The notes under the pieces: model-generated
Database searches by the model: none
Told to the model about the DNA's origin: nothing
Seen by the model: the letters and a program-made list of their open reading frames with translations, nothing else
NCBI GenBank assembly: GCA_018715745.1
Contig: DVLA01000071.1
Location: forward strand, 1-64,000
Length of the DNA: 64,000 nucleotides
Direction of reading: 5' to 3'
Source: Candidatus Coprenecus stercoripullorum
GTDB lineage: Bacteria; Bacteroidota; Bacteroidia; Bacteroidales; UBA932
Shown: positions 1-9,150 of the stretch, piece by piece
Layout: the number at the start of each line of letters is the position of its first letter
How positions within the stretch are numbered: position 1 is the stretch's first letter
Program-made: the position numbers and the translations under genes

Positions 1-40
1 CCATTATCCGTACAATACGAAATGGCCTAACGGAAACCAT
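1..40 (-). CDS. Start of an unidentified gene, possibly lptC (partial)
   Basis: The first 40 bases read on the minus strand as an ATG followed by about 12 codons (MVSVRPFRIV...) open to the window edge, beginning 3 bases after the TPR gene stop. Too little is present to identify it from sequence. In other Bacteroidales, as I remember, the coaX / barrel / TPR cluster is followed by LptC, the periplasmic LPS-export protein, so lptC is a context guess only. Confidence 0.35.
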   Translation of the reverse strand, partial: MVSVRPFRIVRIM

Positions 41-42
41 CG

Positions 43-1407
43 TTATTTCTGGGTCCTGACAGTAGTCGTCTCACTCAGTCCATTGCAGGAAACCGAATAG
101 GTCTCGCCGTCTACAAGGCTATACATGAATGCCATGTCCTGAGCGGGGAAATACTGGGAGAAACTGTTGATATACTTCTGTGCATCCTCTGCCAGCGCCG
201 GGTCCATATTCTTGGCCCGCTGCATATAATCTACGGCTATCCAGTAAGGGGCACGCGTGTCAATTTCATTTCCCTCGCATTTCATCGACCCCCAGATCGT
301 CCCGATCAGGAAATATGCCTTTGGAGCCAGTGTTTCGGAAAGCTTTGCGCATTCCTTTGCGGATTCTACGGCCTTTACGTTATTGGCAAGCGTCTGGGAA
401 TAGTACAGGGCAAGTTCATAATAATATTCCGCATCCTGTTCGGTGTCGGAGTTCTCTTCCGCAATAGCCTCTTCCATGTACTTCACGGCCATATCGCTCT
501 GATCGGGGAGAGAAGAGTACAACTTGAAGAGCAGGTATGCGGAATTATGGTCAGGGTCCATTTTATGGAGGCCTTCCACTGCATTACGGAAAAGGTCGGC
601 GTCGGTACAGTTGAGCGAAGAGAAAAGGGTTACGATATTGGAAAGAAGTTCCTCGTCATTAGGGTTGTTCTCGTAACGCGGCCCGAACAACGACAGCAGG
701 CGGTCGCAATCGGCAGCCCCGCTGCTTGCAAACAGGCTTTCCACATCGGATATGGCCTTGGCCACCATCTCCGAAGGCTTGGCTTTCTCTATTTCATCCA
801 GAGTCGATATCGCTTTCTCAAAAGCGTTGAGAACATCATCGGCAGTAAATGAACCTGCTGCATAGAGCTTGTTGGCAAAGTCCATATACCTTACGATAAT
901 GGGAACGGATGTCCTTGCGCCGCCGGTCTCGATTGTCTCGTCGAGTATGCCGAATACCCTCTGCTCATCTCCCTGCTCGGCATAATTGATGACATCGGAT
1001 GCGTAATTCATCCTGGAAGGTATGAAATACTGCCTGTACGGTCCTGTGGGATCGCTGCCGTAAGTATCTATTCTCATGTTGTGCAACATCATGAGGGTAT
1101 CCAGGAGTTCCTGCTTCCTGACAGGGTTGTTGCCGTATTTGGACAGGTCCATCTTGATTATCTTTATACCGTCCACAATCATGTTCTGGCTGGCAGTGGG
1201 AGGACATGACCTGATGGCATTGCGCCATGCGGCAGCCGCAGCGGGATTGGCAAGGTCCTTCTGCGTCTGATAGGTCTGGAAGAAAGACAGATATTGAAGA
1301 CATTTCAGGCTGTCTTCAGGAGTAGCGCCGTATTTGCCCTGTGCCGAAACCGTAGAGGCAAATATCAAGGAAACAAATGATAAAAGGATTACTTTAACTT
1401 TTTTCAT
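43..1407 (-). CDS. Secreted TPR-type repeat protein of the coaX cluster
   Basis: This 454-residue protein starts with a typical signal peptide (MKKVKVILLSF...STVSAQ, residues 1-22), so it should act in the periplasm or at the outer membrane. The rest is almost entirely helical with degenerate tetratricopeptide-like repeats; the clearest lie around residues 260-430 (runs such as AEYYYELALYYSQ and YWIAVDYMQRAKNMDP). No catalytic motif is visible. It is the third gene of a minus-strand operon behind coaX and an outer-membrane barrel, 36 bases after the barrel gene. TPR proteins usually hold partners together; a role with the barrel protein or in envelope assembly is inference. The ATG is well placed before the signal peptide. 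Confidence 0.8.
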   Translation of the reverse strand: MKKVKVILLSFVSLIFASTVSAQGKYGATPEDSLKCLQYLSFFQTYQTQKDLANPAAAAAWRNAIRSCPPTASQNMIVDGIKIIKMDLSKYGNNPVRKQELLDTLMMLHNMRIDTYGSDPTGPYRQYFIPSRMNYASDVINYAEQGDEQRVFGILDETIETGGARTSVPIIVRYMDFANKLYAAGSFTADDVLNAFEKAISTLDEIEKAKPSEMVAKAISDVESLFASSGAADCDRLLSLFGPRYENNPNDEELLSNIVTLFSSLNCTDADLFRNAVEGLHKMDPDHNSAYLLFKLYSSLPDQSDMAVKYMEEAIAEENSDTEQDAEYYYELALYYSQTLANNVKAVESAKECAKLSETLAPKAYFLIGTIWGSMKCEGNEIDTRAPYWIAVDYMQRAKNMDPALAEDAQKYINSFSQYFPAQDMAFMYSLVDGETYSVSCNGLSETTTVRTQK

Positions 1408-1443
1408 AATTGTTGCTTTATAGTATTTTCATATTGATTATGC

Positions 1444-2739
1444 CTATTCATACCTGTATTTGACGAACCATACGTCATGGAGGTTGAAGTTTATCACGAA
1501 ATTGAAATACCTCTCCCTCACAAGTCCGTATTTGAGCGTGCCGCGCTGCCCGAGATTTACGGCAACGGATATGGCATTATGCCCTCTGAATATAGGGAAG
1601 GATGCCCCGAATGTAATACCGAAGTCATTTACCCTGTGCCCGTTGAGCATGACATAGGATTCTTCGAAATATCCTCCTACCCTGTACGTCACCCTCTTCA
1701 TATAGTATCTCAGGTCATCCCTGTTGGGAGTAATCTCGAAACCGGCCCTGTAGTACCGGGCCGCACTCTGGCTGAATGATGCCGCCGTACCGTAGTTGAC
1801 AAACGGGTATTTGCTCCAGTTCTGCTGCACGAAGTCAACGCCTACGGTCCACTTGTCGGCAACCCGGTAGGAAATGCCCACCCCGAATTCCTCGGCCACG
1901 TAAAGCGACGCTTCCGGCCTGTTGTCATACATGACCGTATCGGATGCGGTGTACGCATATCTCAGCATGTCCCCTTTCAACCTGTTGCCTATATGGTACG
2001 TGGCGCCTACGGTCAGTTCCGAATCATTTTTCCTGAATGGCTGGGTATATTGTATGCCGAACTTCCCCGAAAAACAGTGGACTCTGTAATTCCAGCCCGT
2101 ATAGACAGTATTGTAGGCAGTAGAGGAGTTGAAAAGTATATCGCTGTGCCTGTTGATGTTCCCGAAATAGTAGATTGCTTCCGCCCCTATTGATATTCTC
2201 TTGGCCACAACCATGGAGGCCCCGGCGAAAAGCTTGTATATGCTGCCCGTCCCGTACTGCTGGTACTTGATGTCCCCTATCTCCGAAACCAGACCCGGAT
2301 CAGTCTCCGTGCTTTGGAACTTGTAGCCCACATTGCTGTACGGGACAATCCCGATTATCATGGCCGATTTCCTGTATATCGGGAAAGTCATCACCACATT
2401 CTGCATATTGAAGACATTATATGCGGAACTTACGGCATTGTCCCTGTTGTAGGAATTTTTCTGCACTACTCCGAAATCCAGCATGAATGCGAGCGTATCC
2501 CGGGCCGTTATGGCCGCCGGGTTGATATAATTGATAAAGCGGTTGTCCCGCAACGCTATCCCTATGCCACCCATCGACAGGTTATAAGAAGTTCCCTGCG
2601 GCTCGATGCGGCCTGCCCCGAACAGGGAATACGGGGAATAGGAACCCAGCGCATTGACTTTCTGGGCCATGGCTTCATTCAAGCCTGGACAGCAAACCAA
2701 TACGCATACAACCAATATAGTTCTAAGCCCCGATTTCAT
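1444..2739 (-). CDS. FadL/PorV-like outer-membrane beta-barrel protein
   Basis: The 431-residue product has a cleavable signal peptide (to about residue 25, ...NEAMAQ). Its N-terminal YSPYSLFGAGRI...LSMGGIGIALRD pattern is typical of the Bacteroidota FadL/PorV-like barrels. The remainder is an alternation of amphipathic strands rich in aromatics and glycine, for example YRVGGYFEESYVML and ITFGASFPIFRG, ending near a conserved aromatic-rich strand. It should be an outer-membrane protein; the substrate cannot be told. The gene overlaps the 3' end of coaX by 17 bases, implying translational coupling, and precedes the secreted TPR protein, an arrangement I remember from many Bacteroidales. Confidence 0.82.
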   Translation of the reverse strand: MKSGLRTILVVCVLVCCPGLNEAMAQKVNALGSYSPYSLFGAGRIEPQGTSYNLSMGGIGIALRDNRFINYINPAAITARDTLAFMLDFGVVQKNSYNRDNAVSSAYNVFNMQNVVMTFPIYRKSAMIIGIVPYSNVGYKFQSTETDPGLVSEIGDIKYQQYGTGSIYKLFAGASMVVAKRISIGAEAIYYFGNINRHSDILFNSSTAYNTVYTGWNYRVHCFSGKFGIQYTQPFRKNDSELTVGATYHIGNRLKGDMLRYAYTASDTVMYDNRPEASLYVAEEFGVGISYRVADKWTVGVDFVQQNWSKYPFVNYGTAASFSQSAARYYRAGFEITPNRDDLRYYMKRVTYRVGGYFEESYVMLNGHRVNDFGITFGASFPIFRGHNAISVAVNLGQRGTLKYGLVRERYFNFVINFNLHDVWFVKYRYE

Positions 2740-3451
2740 TCAAATAAGCCGCTATACGGACCAAACCTGTCAACACCAGATTATAAACTACAAATATCGG
2801 GAAATCCAATTTGTCTGCAAAAAAAATCGAATCCCCCCCCGTAAATACTATTCTATAACCAGGGTGTTTTCTGATATAGCCCTCTACTTCAAACATTATG
2901 CCTAAAACCACTCCGTTGCATACGGCTTCTTCCGTACTTTTGCCTTTCAATTTATCTGGAGCCTTCGGGGATACCAATGGCAACCTGTTGGTATATTGGT
3001 GAATGGCCTTGAACCTCGTATTCATCCCGGGTGAGATGTTCCCGCCCTTGAAAGTACCGTCGGCAGATTTGAAATCTATGGTAATGGCGGTTCCGAAATC
3101 AAAAATCAGGCAATCCTCGCCGGGGAAAAGGTAATCGGCGCCAACAGCCGAAGCAATCCTGTCTGCCCCAAGAGTTTCCAAAGTAGCATAAGAGTTCTTT
3201 ACAGGCACCGGAGTGCGGCCATTCAGAATGACAAGACGCCTGCACCTGTTTTCAAGCGCCCTGTACAGCTCCATATCGTCTTCCTGGACGCAGGATACTA
3301 TTATAATATCAGGATACCTGCCGCCCGTGAGTTCATCAAGGCCGGAAAGCAGGCCGTCCCTGAGGACCTTGCGGCTCATGGCAAGCCCGTCACCGTACGC
3401 AACTCCTATCTTACAGAATGTGTTGCCAATATCTATCGCAATATTATACAC
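2723..3451 (-). CDS. coaX: Type III pantothenate kinase CoaX
   Basis: CoaX phosphorylates pantothenate with ATP, the first step of coenzyme A synthesis; unlike CoaA it is usually insensitive to feedback by CoA. The ASKHA-fold signatures are present: DIGNT phosphate-binding loop at the N terminus, TLGADR, the DFGTAIT catalytic segment, GGNISPG and a C-terminal FTGGD. The ORF track starts at a TTG (3472) that lies inside the -7 box. I prefer the GTG at 3451, which puts MYNIAIDIGNT at the N terminus (242 residues), the usual family length and form. Downstream genes overlap or follow closely, so coaX heads the operon. Confidence 0.93.
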   Translation of the reverse strand: MYNIAIDIGNTFCKIGVAYGDGLAMSRKVLRDGLLSGLDELTGGRYPDIIIVSCVQEDDMELYRALENRCRRLVILNGRTPVPVKNSYATLETLGADRIASAVGADYLFPGEDCLIFDFGTAITIDFKSADGTFKGGNISPGMNTRFKAIHQYTNRLPLVSPKAPDKLKGKSTEEAVCNGVVLGIMFEVEGYIRKHPGYRIVFTGGDSIFFADKLDFPIFVVYNLVLTGLVRIAAYLNEIGA

Positions 3452-3469
3452 TCCCTTGTCAGAAAAGCG

Positions 3470-3501
3470 CAAATATAAAAAGAAGGGAAAAGCAATGCAA
3501 A
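3470..3501 (-). promoter_or_regulatory. Bacteroidota-type promoter of the coaX operon
   Basis: On the minus strand TTTG (3498-3501) and TATATTTG (3470-3477) are separated by exactly 20 bases, matching the sigma-ABfr consensus TTTG-N19/21-TAnnTTTG. Transcription should begin near 3463, about 11 bases before the coaX GTG. The promoter lies between mfd and coaX, so coaX can be expressed independently of mfd. Confidence 0.75.
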
Positions 3502-3519
3502 TGGTATCTCAGGATATGG

Positions 3520-6500
3520 TCAGAGTTTTCTTATGAGATTCCATGCCCCTTCTATAGTATTGACATTACGGACAGTGATATACAGCTTTCCATTGTTTTC
3601 TTTCAAGGAATAGCGGTCTGCCGGTTTTGACTGGATGGACTTCAGGATTCCGGCAAAACGGTCGCTCCTGTAATAGGGAGACATCTGGTTGCCCACAAAA
3701 TACATTACCATCATCCCGTTTTTGAGCACAATCCTCTCGAACCCCCTTTCCTTTGCAGCCATCCTCAGCCGTACCACGAAAGTAAGCTGGCGGAATTCTT
3801 CCGGCAAAGGGCCGAAACGGTCTTCAAGGTCGGAAGTGAAACGCTGGAGCGAGGCCTCGTCCGAAATGGAGTCCAGCTCCTTGTAAAGCCTTATCTTCTC
3901 TGCCGGAATATTTATATAGGAATCGGGAATAAGGAGTTCCATATCGGTATCTATCGTACAGTCGGAAACATAGGCGGTATCCTCGCCCTTCTCTCTGACT
4001 GCATCCGGCATTGACCCCTTTATCTCTTCGAACGCCTCGGCCAGTATTCTCTGATAGGTCTCGAACCCCATTTCCGCTATATAACCGCTTTGCTCTGCTC
4101 CGAGCATATTCCCCATGCCTCTGATATCCAAATCCCTCATAGCTATATTAAAGCCACTGCCCAGGTCCGAGAAGGCCTCTATCGCGTTAAGCCTCCTGCG
4201 CGCGTCATCGGAGATTGTCGCCATAGGCGGGACGACAAGGTAACAGAAAGCTTTCCTGTCGGAGCGCCCTACCCTTCCCCTCAGCTGATGGAGATCGCTG
4301 AGCCCGAAATTCTGCGCCTGGTTGATAATAATCGTATTGGTATTGGGAATATCTATGCCGTTTTCTATAATAGTTGTCGCTATCAACATGTCATAGTCAC
4401 CGGACATATATTCTATAATCTTCCTTTCCAATATCTTCGGTTCCATCTGGCCATGAGCTACGCAAGTCCTGATACCGGGCACTATCCGCCTGATTATATC
4501 CTCTACCTCCAATATGTCCTCTACCCTGTTGTGTACAAAAAATATCTGTCCGTGCCTTTCTATTTCGAAATTTATTATATCGCGTATCGTATCCTCATTG
4601 AAATCTATTATTTCAGTCTGGATAGGCAGCCTGTTTGGAGGAGGGGTGTTTATTATGGACAGGTCCCTGGCCCCAAGAAGGGAGAACTGCAGGGTTCGAG
4701 GTATCGGAGTAGCTGTTAGGGTCAATGTGTCCACTGAAAGCTTGAGTTTCCTCAGAGCCTCTTTCGCGGCCACCCCGAATTTCTGTTCCTCGTCTATTAT
4801 CAGCAGGCCCAGGTCCTTGAATTTTACAGTCTTCCCCAAAAGCCTGTGCGTCCCTATAATAATATCTATCTTGCCGTCACCCAGCCTCTGCAATATGTCG
4901 GCGGTCTCCTTCGGCGTGCGCAGGCGGCTCAGGTAATCCACACTGCATGGAAAATTCCTGAGCCGCTCGGTGAATGTATTGAAATGCTGGAGGGCGAGTA
5001 TTGTAGTCGGCACAAGGACCGCCACCTGTTTGCTGTCCGCAACCGCCTTGAAAGCCGCCCTTATTGCCACTTCGGTCTTGCCGAACCCAACGTCCCCGCA
5101 GACAAGCCTGTCCATCGGACAGTCTTTTTCCATATCGGATTTCACTGCATCGACGGCCCTTATCTGATCCGGGGTCTCCTCATACTTGAATGATGACTCG
5201 AATTCCTGTTGCAAATAGCTGTCATGCGAAAACGCATAGCCTTTTGCCATCATCCTCTGGGAATAAAGTTTTATCAGATCGCCCGCAATATCCCTGGCTT
5301 TTGATTTTGCGGAGTTTTTGAGCCTTTCCCAGTTTCCCGACCCGAGCTTGTTGACCTTTGGAGGCTTGGATGCGTCCCCTGAGCGGTATTTGGAGATGCG
5401 GTGCAGCCCGTGTATGGACACAAACAATATGTCATTATCCTTATATACAAGCTTGACCGCTTCCTGCACCTTTCCGTTTATCCTGTTCTTGACAAGCCCG
5501 CCGAACCTTCCTATGCCGTGGTCGATATGTACTATGTAGTCCCCTTCCTTGAAGGAATTGATGTCATTGAGCGTAAGCCTTTCGCTTCTCGGCACGGACC
5601 GCCTTATGTTTATCCTCCTGTACCTTTCGAATATCTGGTGGTCCGTATACAGGCATATCCCGGAATCATTGTCCACAAAACCTTCCTGAATAGTGAACTC
5701 CTTATAGGAAGGAGTGACACCGTAGGTGGAAAATATGTTCTTCAGCCTGGTTATCTGCGTATTGTTCTCGCTCATTATATAGACCTGGCATCCCCTGGCC
5801 GTTTTTTCCCTTATATCCTCCGCAAGAATCTCGAAATTCTTGTTGAAAACAGGCTGCGGAACAGTATCGAACTCTATTTCCCTGTCATAAGTCCCGGACT
5901 TCCTTACCGGAGACAGATCTATCCTTTTATGAAAATCAGCCCCGTCCATAAAACCGTCGATGCCGGATACCCAGACGGTCCCTTCCACGGGAAAGAGGGA
6001 GAAAATATCCGAAGACGTGCCGTCCTGCCCCTCATCCTGACACGTAATATTCGGATATATGCCTGCCTCTGCCATGCGCTCCTGCAATGAATGCTGCGTA
6101 TTGGCCTCGAATCTCCTTATACTTTCTACCTCATCTCCGAAAAAGTCTATGCGGTAAGGTTTGTCCTCGCTATAGGAAAACACATCGATTATACTCCCCC
6201 TTACCGCAAACTCCCCGGGCTGGGAGACAAAATCCACCCTTGTAAAGCCCGCTTCAAAAAGCCTGTCGATAAAAGCATCAAATCCGGCGTTCTCTCCCTC
6301 GGCAATGGAAAGTACGGCCCTGTCCAGTTCGCTTTCAAGCATTACCCCTTCTTCCACAGAATCCCTATAACCGACGACTATCAGATATTCGCCCTTATAT
6401 TTTCCTTTGGCATAATCGGAAAGAGCCCCTATCGCCGAAGTTCTCTGGACCTTTAATGAATTGTCGTTGACGGACCCCCTTATACTTTTGGCCCTTGATG

Positions 6501-6747
6501 TGGGAAAAAAGTATACGTTTTCATCACCCATAAGGTTATAGAGGTCATTTACACATCCTTCAGCGTCTTCTTTAGTGGCAAGAACGACAAAATGAGCCCC
6601 GGAATAAACTGTCTGGGATATGGCAAAAGCTTTTGCGGAAGAATACAAACCTTTGAGACATATTGTTTTAACATCCTTATTCCCTATTGCCTCAGCCAAT
6701 TCGGCGACTTTGCTTTTTATTAACAATTCCCACCTTTTCCCGTTCAT
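3520..6747 (-). CDS. mfd: Transcription-repair coupling factor Mfd
   Basis: Mfd is the ATP-driven translocase that pushes stalled RNA polymerase off damaged DNA and recruits UvrA to start nucleotide-excision repair. The 1075-residue protein shows the expected order: a UvrB-like N-terminal module, the CarD/RID domain that binds RNA polymerase (GDYIVHIDHGIGRF, near residue 400), Walker A GDVGFGKTEVA, the DEEQ helicase motif II, helicase motif VI (QLRGRVGRS) and the C-terminal TRCF domain. Length is only slightly below the usual 1100-1150. The ATG at 6747 has no better alternative. It is followed 18 bases later by the coaX promoter; the repair genes ruvB, ruvA and uvrC are elsewhere in the window. 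Confidence 0.95.
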   Translation of the reverse strand: MNGKRWELLIKSKVAELAEAIGNKDVKTICLKGLYSSAKAFAISQTVYSGAHFVVLATKEDAEGCVNDLYNLMGDENVYFFPTSRAKSIRGSVNDNSLKVQRTSAIGALSDYAKGKYKGEYLIVVGYRDSVEEGVMLESELDRAVLSIAEGENAGFDAFIDRLFEAGFTRVDFVSQPGEFAVRGSIIDVFSYSEDKPYRIDFFGDEVESIRRFEANTQHSLQERMAEAGIYPNITCQDEGQDGTSSDIFSLFPVEGTVWVSGIDGFMDGADFHKRIDLSPVRKSGTYDREIEFDTVPQPVFNKNFEILAEDIREKTARGCQVYIMSENNTQITRLKNIFSTYGVTPSYKEFTIQEGFVDNDSGICLYTDHQIFERYRRINIRRSVPRSERLTLNDINSFKEGDYIVHIDHGIGRFGGLVKNRINGKVQEAVKLVYKDNDILFVSIHGLHRISKYRSGDASKPPKVNKLGSGNWERLKNSAKSKARDIAGDLIKLYSQRMMAKGYAFSHDSYLQQEFESSFKYEETPDQIRAVDAVKSDMEKDCPMDRLVCGDVGFGKTEVAIRAAFKAVADSKQVAVLVPTTILALQHFNTFTERLRNFPCSVDYLSRLRTPKETADILQRLGDGKIDIIIGTHRLLGKTVKFKDLGLLIIDEEQKFGVAAKEALRKLKLSVDTLTLTATPIPRTLQFSLLGARDLSIINTPPPNRLPIQTEIIDFNEDTIRDIINFEIERHGQIFFVHNRVEDILEVEDIIRRIVPGIRTCVAHGQMEPKILERKIIEYMSGDYDMLIATTIIENGIDIPNTNTIIINQAQNFGLSDLHQLRGRVGRSDRKAFCYLVVPPMATISDDARRRLNAIEAFSDLGSGFNIAMRDLDIRGMGNMLGAEQSGYIAEMGFETYQRILAEAFEEIKGSMPDAVREKGEDTAYVSDCTIDTDMELLIPDSYINIPAEKIRLYKELDSISDEASLQRFTSDLEDRFGPLPEEFRQLTFVVRLRMAAKERGFERIVLKNGMMVMYFVGNQMSPYYRSDRFAGILKSIQSKPADRYSLKENNGKLYITVRNVNTIEGAWNLIRKL

Positions 6748-6997
6748 AACTTTTAAATAACCCGTTAATAATTTTTTAAAACTTACAGATGGCAGACGGC
6801 GATTTTTTTATATGCACGGTCGCCATGACAAATGCAAAAAAGTTATTCAGTTTTTCCTATAATTTTCCCCAAAACTTATCAACATTTTCCATTCTACACT
6901 ACCGGCTTTATCATGCGGAAGTTAGAGACGATTTTCACGAGTTATCAACTTATCGACAACTATACATATACATCAACAGTTTTTTAAAAATATAAGA

Positions 6998-7005
6998 TAT
7001 ATTTG
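6998..7005 (+). promoter_or_regulatory. -7 box TATATTTG immediately before ruvB
   Basis: A perfect TAnnTTTG box ends only 4 bases before the ruvB ATG at 7010. With initiation about 7 bases downstream of the box the transcript would begin at or within the start codon, so ruvB may be made from a leaderless mRNA. No convincing TTTG is seen 19-21 bases upstream. The rest of the 262-base mfd-ruvB gap is AT-rich with no gene I can support. Confidence 0.5.
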
Positions 7006-7009
7006 TATT

Positions 7010-8059
7010 ATGGTTTCAAAAGTCAATAGCTGCGAAAATGAAAATTTCGATCCCAGGATTGAAAGCCTCGGCAAAGATAGGGATAATGATCTGGATGGTA
7101 AAATCCGCCCGCAGGATTTCAACAGTTTCTCAGGACAGGACAAAATCATTGAAAATCTGAAAATTTTCGTCAAGGCAGCAAAACTTCGCGGTGAATCGCT
7201 TGACCATATTCTGTTGCACGGCCCTCCAGGCCTCGGCAAGACAACATTGGCTCATATCGTAGCGAATGAGTTGGGTGTCAATATGAAAGTTACATCGGGC
7301 CCTGTCCTGGACAAACCCGGGGACCTTGCAGGGCTTCTTACGGGACTCGATACTGGCGACGTGCTTTTCATTGACGAGATACACAGGCTGTCGCATGCAG
7401 TTGAAGAGTACCTGTATTCGGCTATGGAGGACTTTGTTATCGATATTATGATAGACAAGGGCCCCGGGGCGAGGTCTGTGCAGATATCATTGAATCGCTT
7501 TACCCTGATCGGGGCCACTACCAGAAGCGGGCTGATTACTTCCCCTCTGAGGGCCAGGTTCGGTATTACCGCCCATCTTGAGTATTATGACGCCGGAGTC
7601 CTGTGCGGCATTGTCAAAAGGAGTGCAGGTATTCTTGATGTGGCTATTGAGGATGATGCGGCCATGGAAATAGCCATGCGCAGCCGCGGTACTCCGCGTA
7701 TTGCAAACGCTCTTTTAAGAAGAGTCAGGGATTTTGCCCAGGTGAAAGGTTCAGGGAAAATCGATATGGAAATAGCGGTATATGCCCTGGATGCCCTGAA
7801 CATAGACAAGAGGGGACTGGATTCAGTTGACAATAAGATATTGAAGACTATAATATTGAAGTTCAACGGCGGACCCGTCGGACTCGGGACTGTGGCAACT
7901 GCCGTAGGGGAGGATCCAGGTACGGTAGAGGAAGTTTACGAGCCTTTCCTTATCAAGGAGGGGTTTATCCACCGTACCCCGCGCGGCAGGGAGGTGACGG
8001 ATCTCGCCTATACTCATTTGGGTATTGACAAATACAGGATGGATTCCTTTTTCGGATGA
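7010..8059 (+). CDS. ruvB: Holliday-junction branch-migration helicase RuvB
   Basis: RuvB is the AAA+ motor that, with RuvA, drives branch migration of Holliday junctions during recombination and repair. At 349 residues it has normal length. The N-terminal NENFDPR resembles the usual RuvB start, then come Walker [10 protein letters not shown], Walker B DEIHRL, sensor 1 GATTRSG, the arginine finger in PLRARFG and the C-terminal winged-helix domain ([13 protein letters not shown]). ruvA is separate at 23685-24269. The stop overlaps the start of the next glycosyltransferase by 4 bases (ATGA), so ruvB heads an operon with polysaccharide genes, probably for convenience rather than function. Confidence 0.96.
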   Translation: MVSKVNSCENENFDPRIESLGKDRDNDLDGKIRPQDFNSFSGQDKIIENLKIFVKAAKLRGESLDHILLHGPPGLGKTTLAHIVANELGVNMKVTSGPVLDKPGDLAGLLTGLDTGDVLFIDEIHRLSHAVEEYLYSAMEDFVIDIMIDKGPGARSVQISLNRFTLIGATTRSGLITSPLRARFGITAHLEYYDAGVLCGIVKRSAGILDVAIEDDAAMEIAMRSRGTPRIANALLRRVRDFAQVKGSGKIDMEIAVYALDALNIDKRGLDSVDNKILKTIILKFNGGPVGLGTVATAVGEDPGTVEEVYEPFLIKEGFIHRTPRGREVTDLAYTHLGIDKYRMDSFFG

Positions 8060-9150
8060 AGATTTTGATTCTGTCGGACGCTCGGAGCATCCATACTAAA
8101 AGATGGGTGTCGGCCCTTAGGGAAAAGGGGGACGAAGTCGTGCTTTTCAGTCTTATACCGGCGGATGACGATTTTTTCACTGTTTCAGGTATAAGGACAT
8201 ATTATTTCAATCTGTTTCGTTATAAAAGCAGGTTAAAGGGGCTTTATATGCATTTGCGTGCGGCTTTTTTCCTGCGGAAGGTATTGCATGCGGAGCGCCC
8301 CGACATACTTCATGCGCACTATATAACGAGTTTCGGGCTTGTTGGGGCCCTGTCACTGTGGCATCCTTTCGTTATTTCGCTTTGGGGAAGCGACATTTAT
8401 GATTTTCCCCATGAATCATTGTTTAACAGGCTTTCAGTTAAGTACGTGCTGAAAAAGGCCGACCGTATCCTGTCTACAAGCCGCAACATGGCTTCGGAAG
8501 CGGCCCGATATACGGGAAAGGACATACTTGTCACGCCTTTTGGAGTGGATACTTCCGTTTTCAGGCGTATCCCGCTTCCGGAAAAGGATACCATAGTTAT
8601 AGGAAATGTCAAGGCCCTTTCACCCAAATACGGAATAGATTGCCTTATAAGGGCTTTTGCCATCCTGTGCTCCATGTGTCCTGGGCGGGATATGAGACTT
8701 GTGATAGCCGGTAAAGGGCCTGACAGGGAAAAACTGGAGACACTTGCGGCAGACCTCGGGGTGGCTTCCAGGATTGATTTTGCGGGGTTCGTCCGGCACG
8801 ACAGGCTTCCTGAGCTGTACAGCAGTTTCGATATAGCCGCCTTTCTTTCGTATAAGGAAAGTTTCGGAGTGTCGGCAGTGGAGGCAATGTCATGTTCATG
8901 TCCTGTAGTAGCCTCTGATACTGATGGATTTACAGAAGTAGTTGAGGACGGGGTCACTGGTATTATAGTCGGACGCGGTGATCCGGGGCGGGCGGCTGAA
9001 GCTTTGCGTACTTTGGTAATGGACAGGGAGCTTAGGCTTTCAATGGGGAAAAAAGGACGCGAACGAGTATGCAGACTGTATGAATGGGATGATAATGTCA
9101 GATATATGAGGTCCATATATTCGGATTTGACGGATGGAAACGGGAAGTGA
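8056..9150 (+). CDS. GT4-family glycosyltransferase (GT-B fold)
   Basis: This 364-residue cytoplasmic enzyme should transfer a sugar from a nucleotide sugar to a growing lipid-linked glycan. It has the two Rossmann-like halves of GT-B enzymes; the C-terminal half carries the donor-binding segment ([14 protein letters not shown]) and the E-x7-E motif in [21 protein letters not shown], typical of GT4. The N-terminal half contains [15 protein letters not shown], also usual for the family. Donor and acceptor cannot be read from sequence. It overlaps ruvB by 4 bases and the flippase gene by 17, so it is translated as part of one operon with the flippase and GT2 gene. Confidence 0.88.
   Translation: MKILILSDARSIHTKRWVSALREKGDEVVLFSLIPADDDFFTVSGIRTYYFNLFRYKSRLKGLYMHLRAAFFLRKVLHAERPDILHAHYITSFGLVGALSLWHPFVISLWGSDIYDFPHESLFNRLSVKYVLKKADRILSTSRNMASEAARYTGKDILVTPFGVDTSVFRRIPLPEKDTIVIGNVKALSPKYGIDCLIRAFAILCSMCPGRDMRLVIAGKGPDREKLETLAADLGVASRIDFAGFVRHDRLPELYSSFDIAAFLSYKESFGVSAVEAMSCSCPVVASDTDGFTEVVEDGVTGIIVGRGDPGRAAEALRTLVMDRELRLSMGKKGRERVCRLYEWDDNVRYMRSIYSDLTDGNGK

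Noticed and set aside
3451-3472. TTG start for coaX at 3472
   Set aside because: The TTG is part of the TATATTTG -7 box; the GTG at 3451 gives the usual short N terminus before DIGNT.
6789-6995. 68-residue ORF in the mfd-ruvB gap
   Set aside because: Aromatic-rich, AT-driven composition with no start context or family resemblance; it lies over the ruvB promoter.
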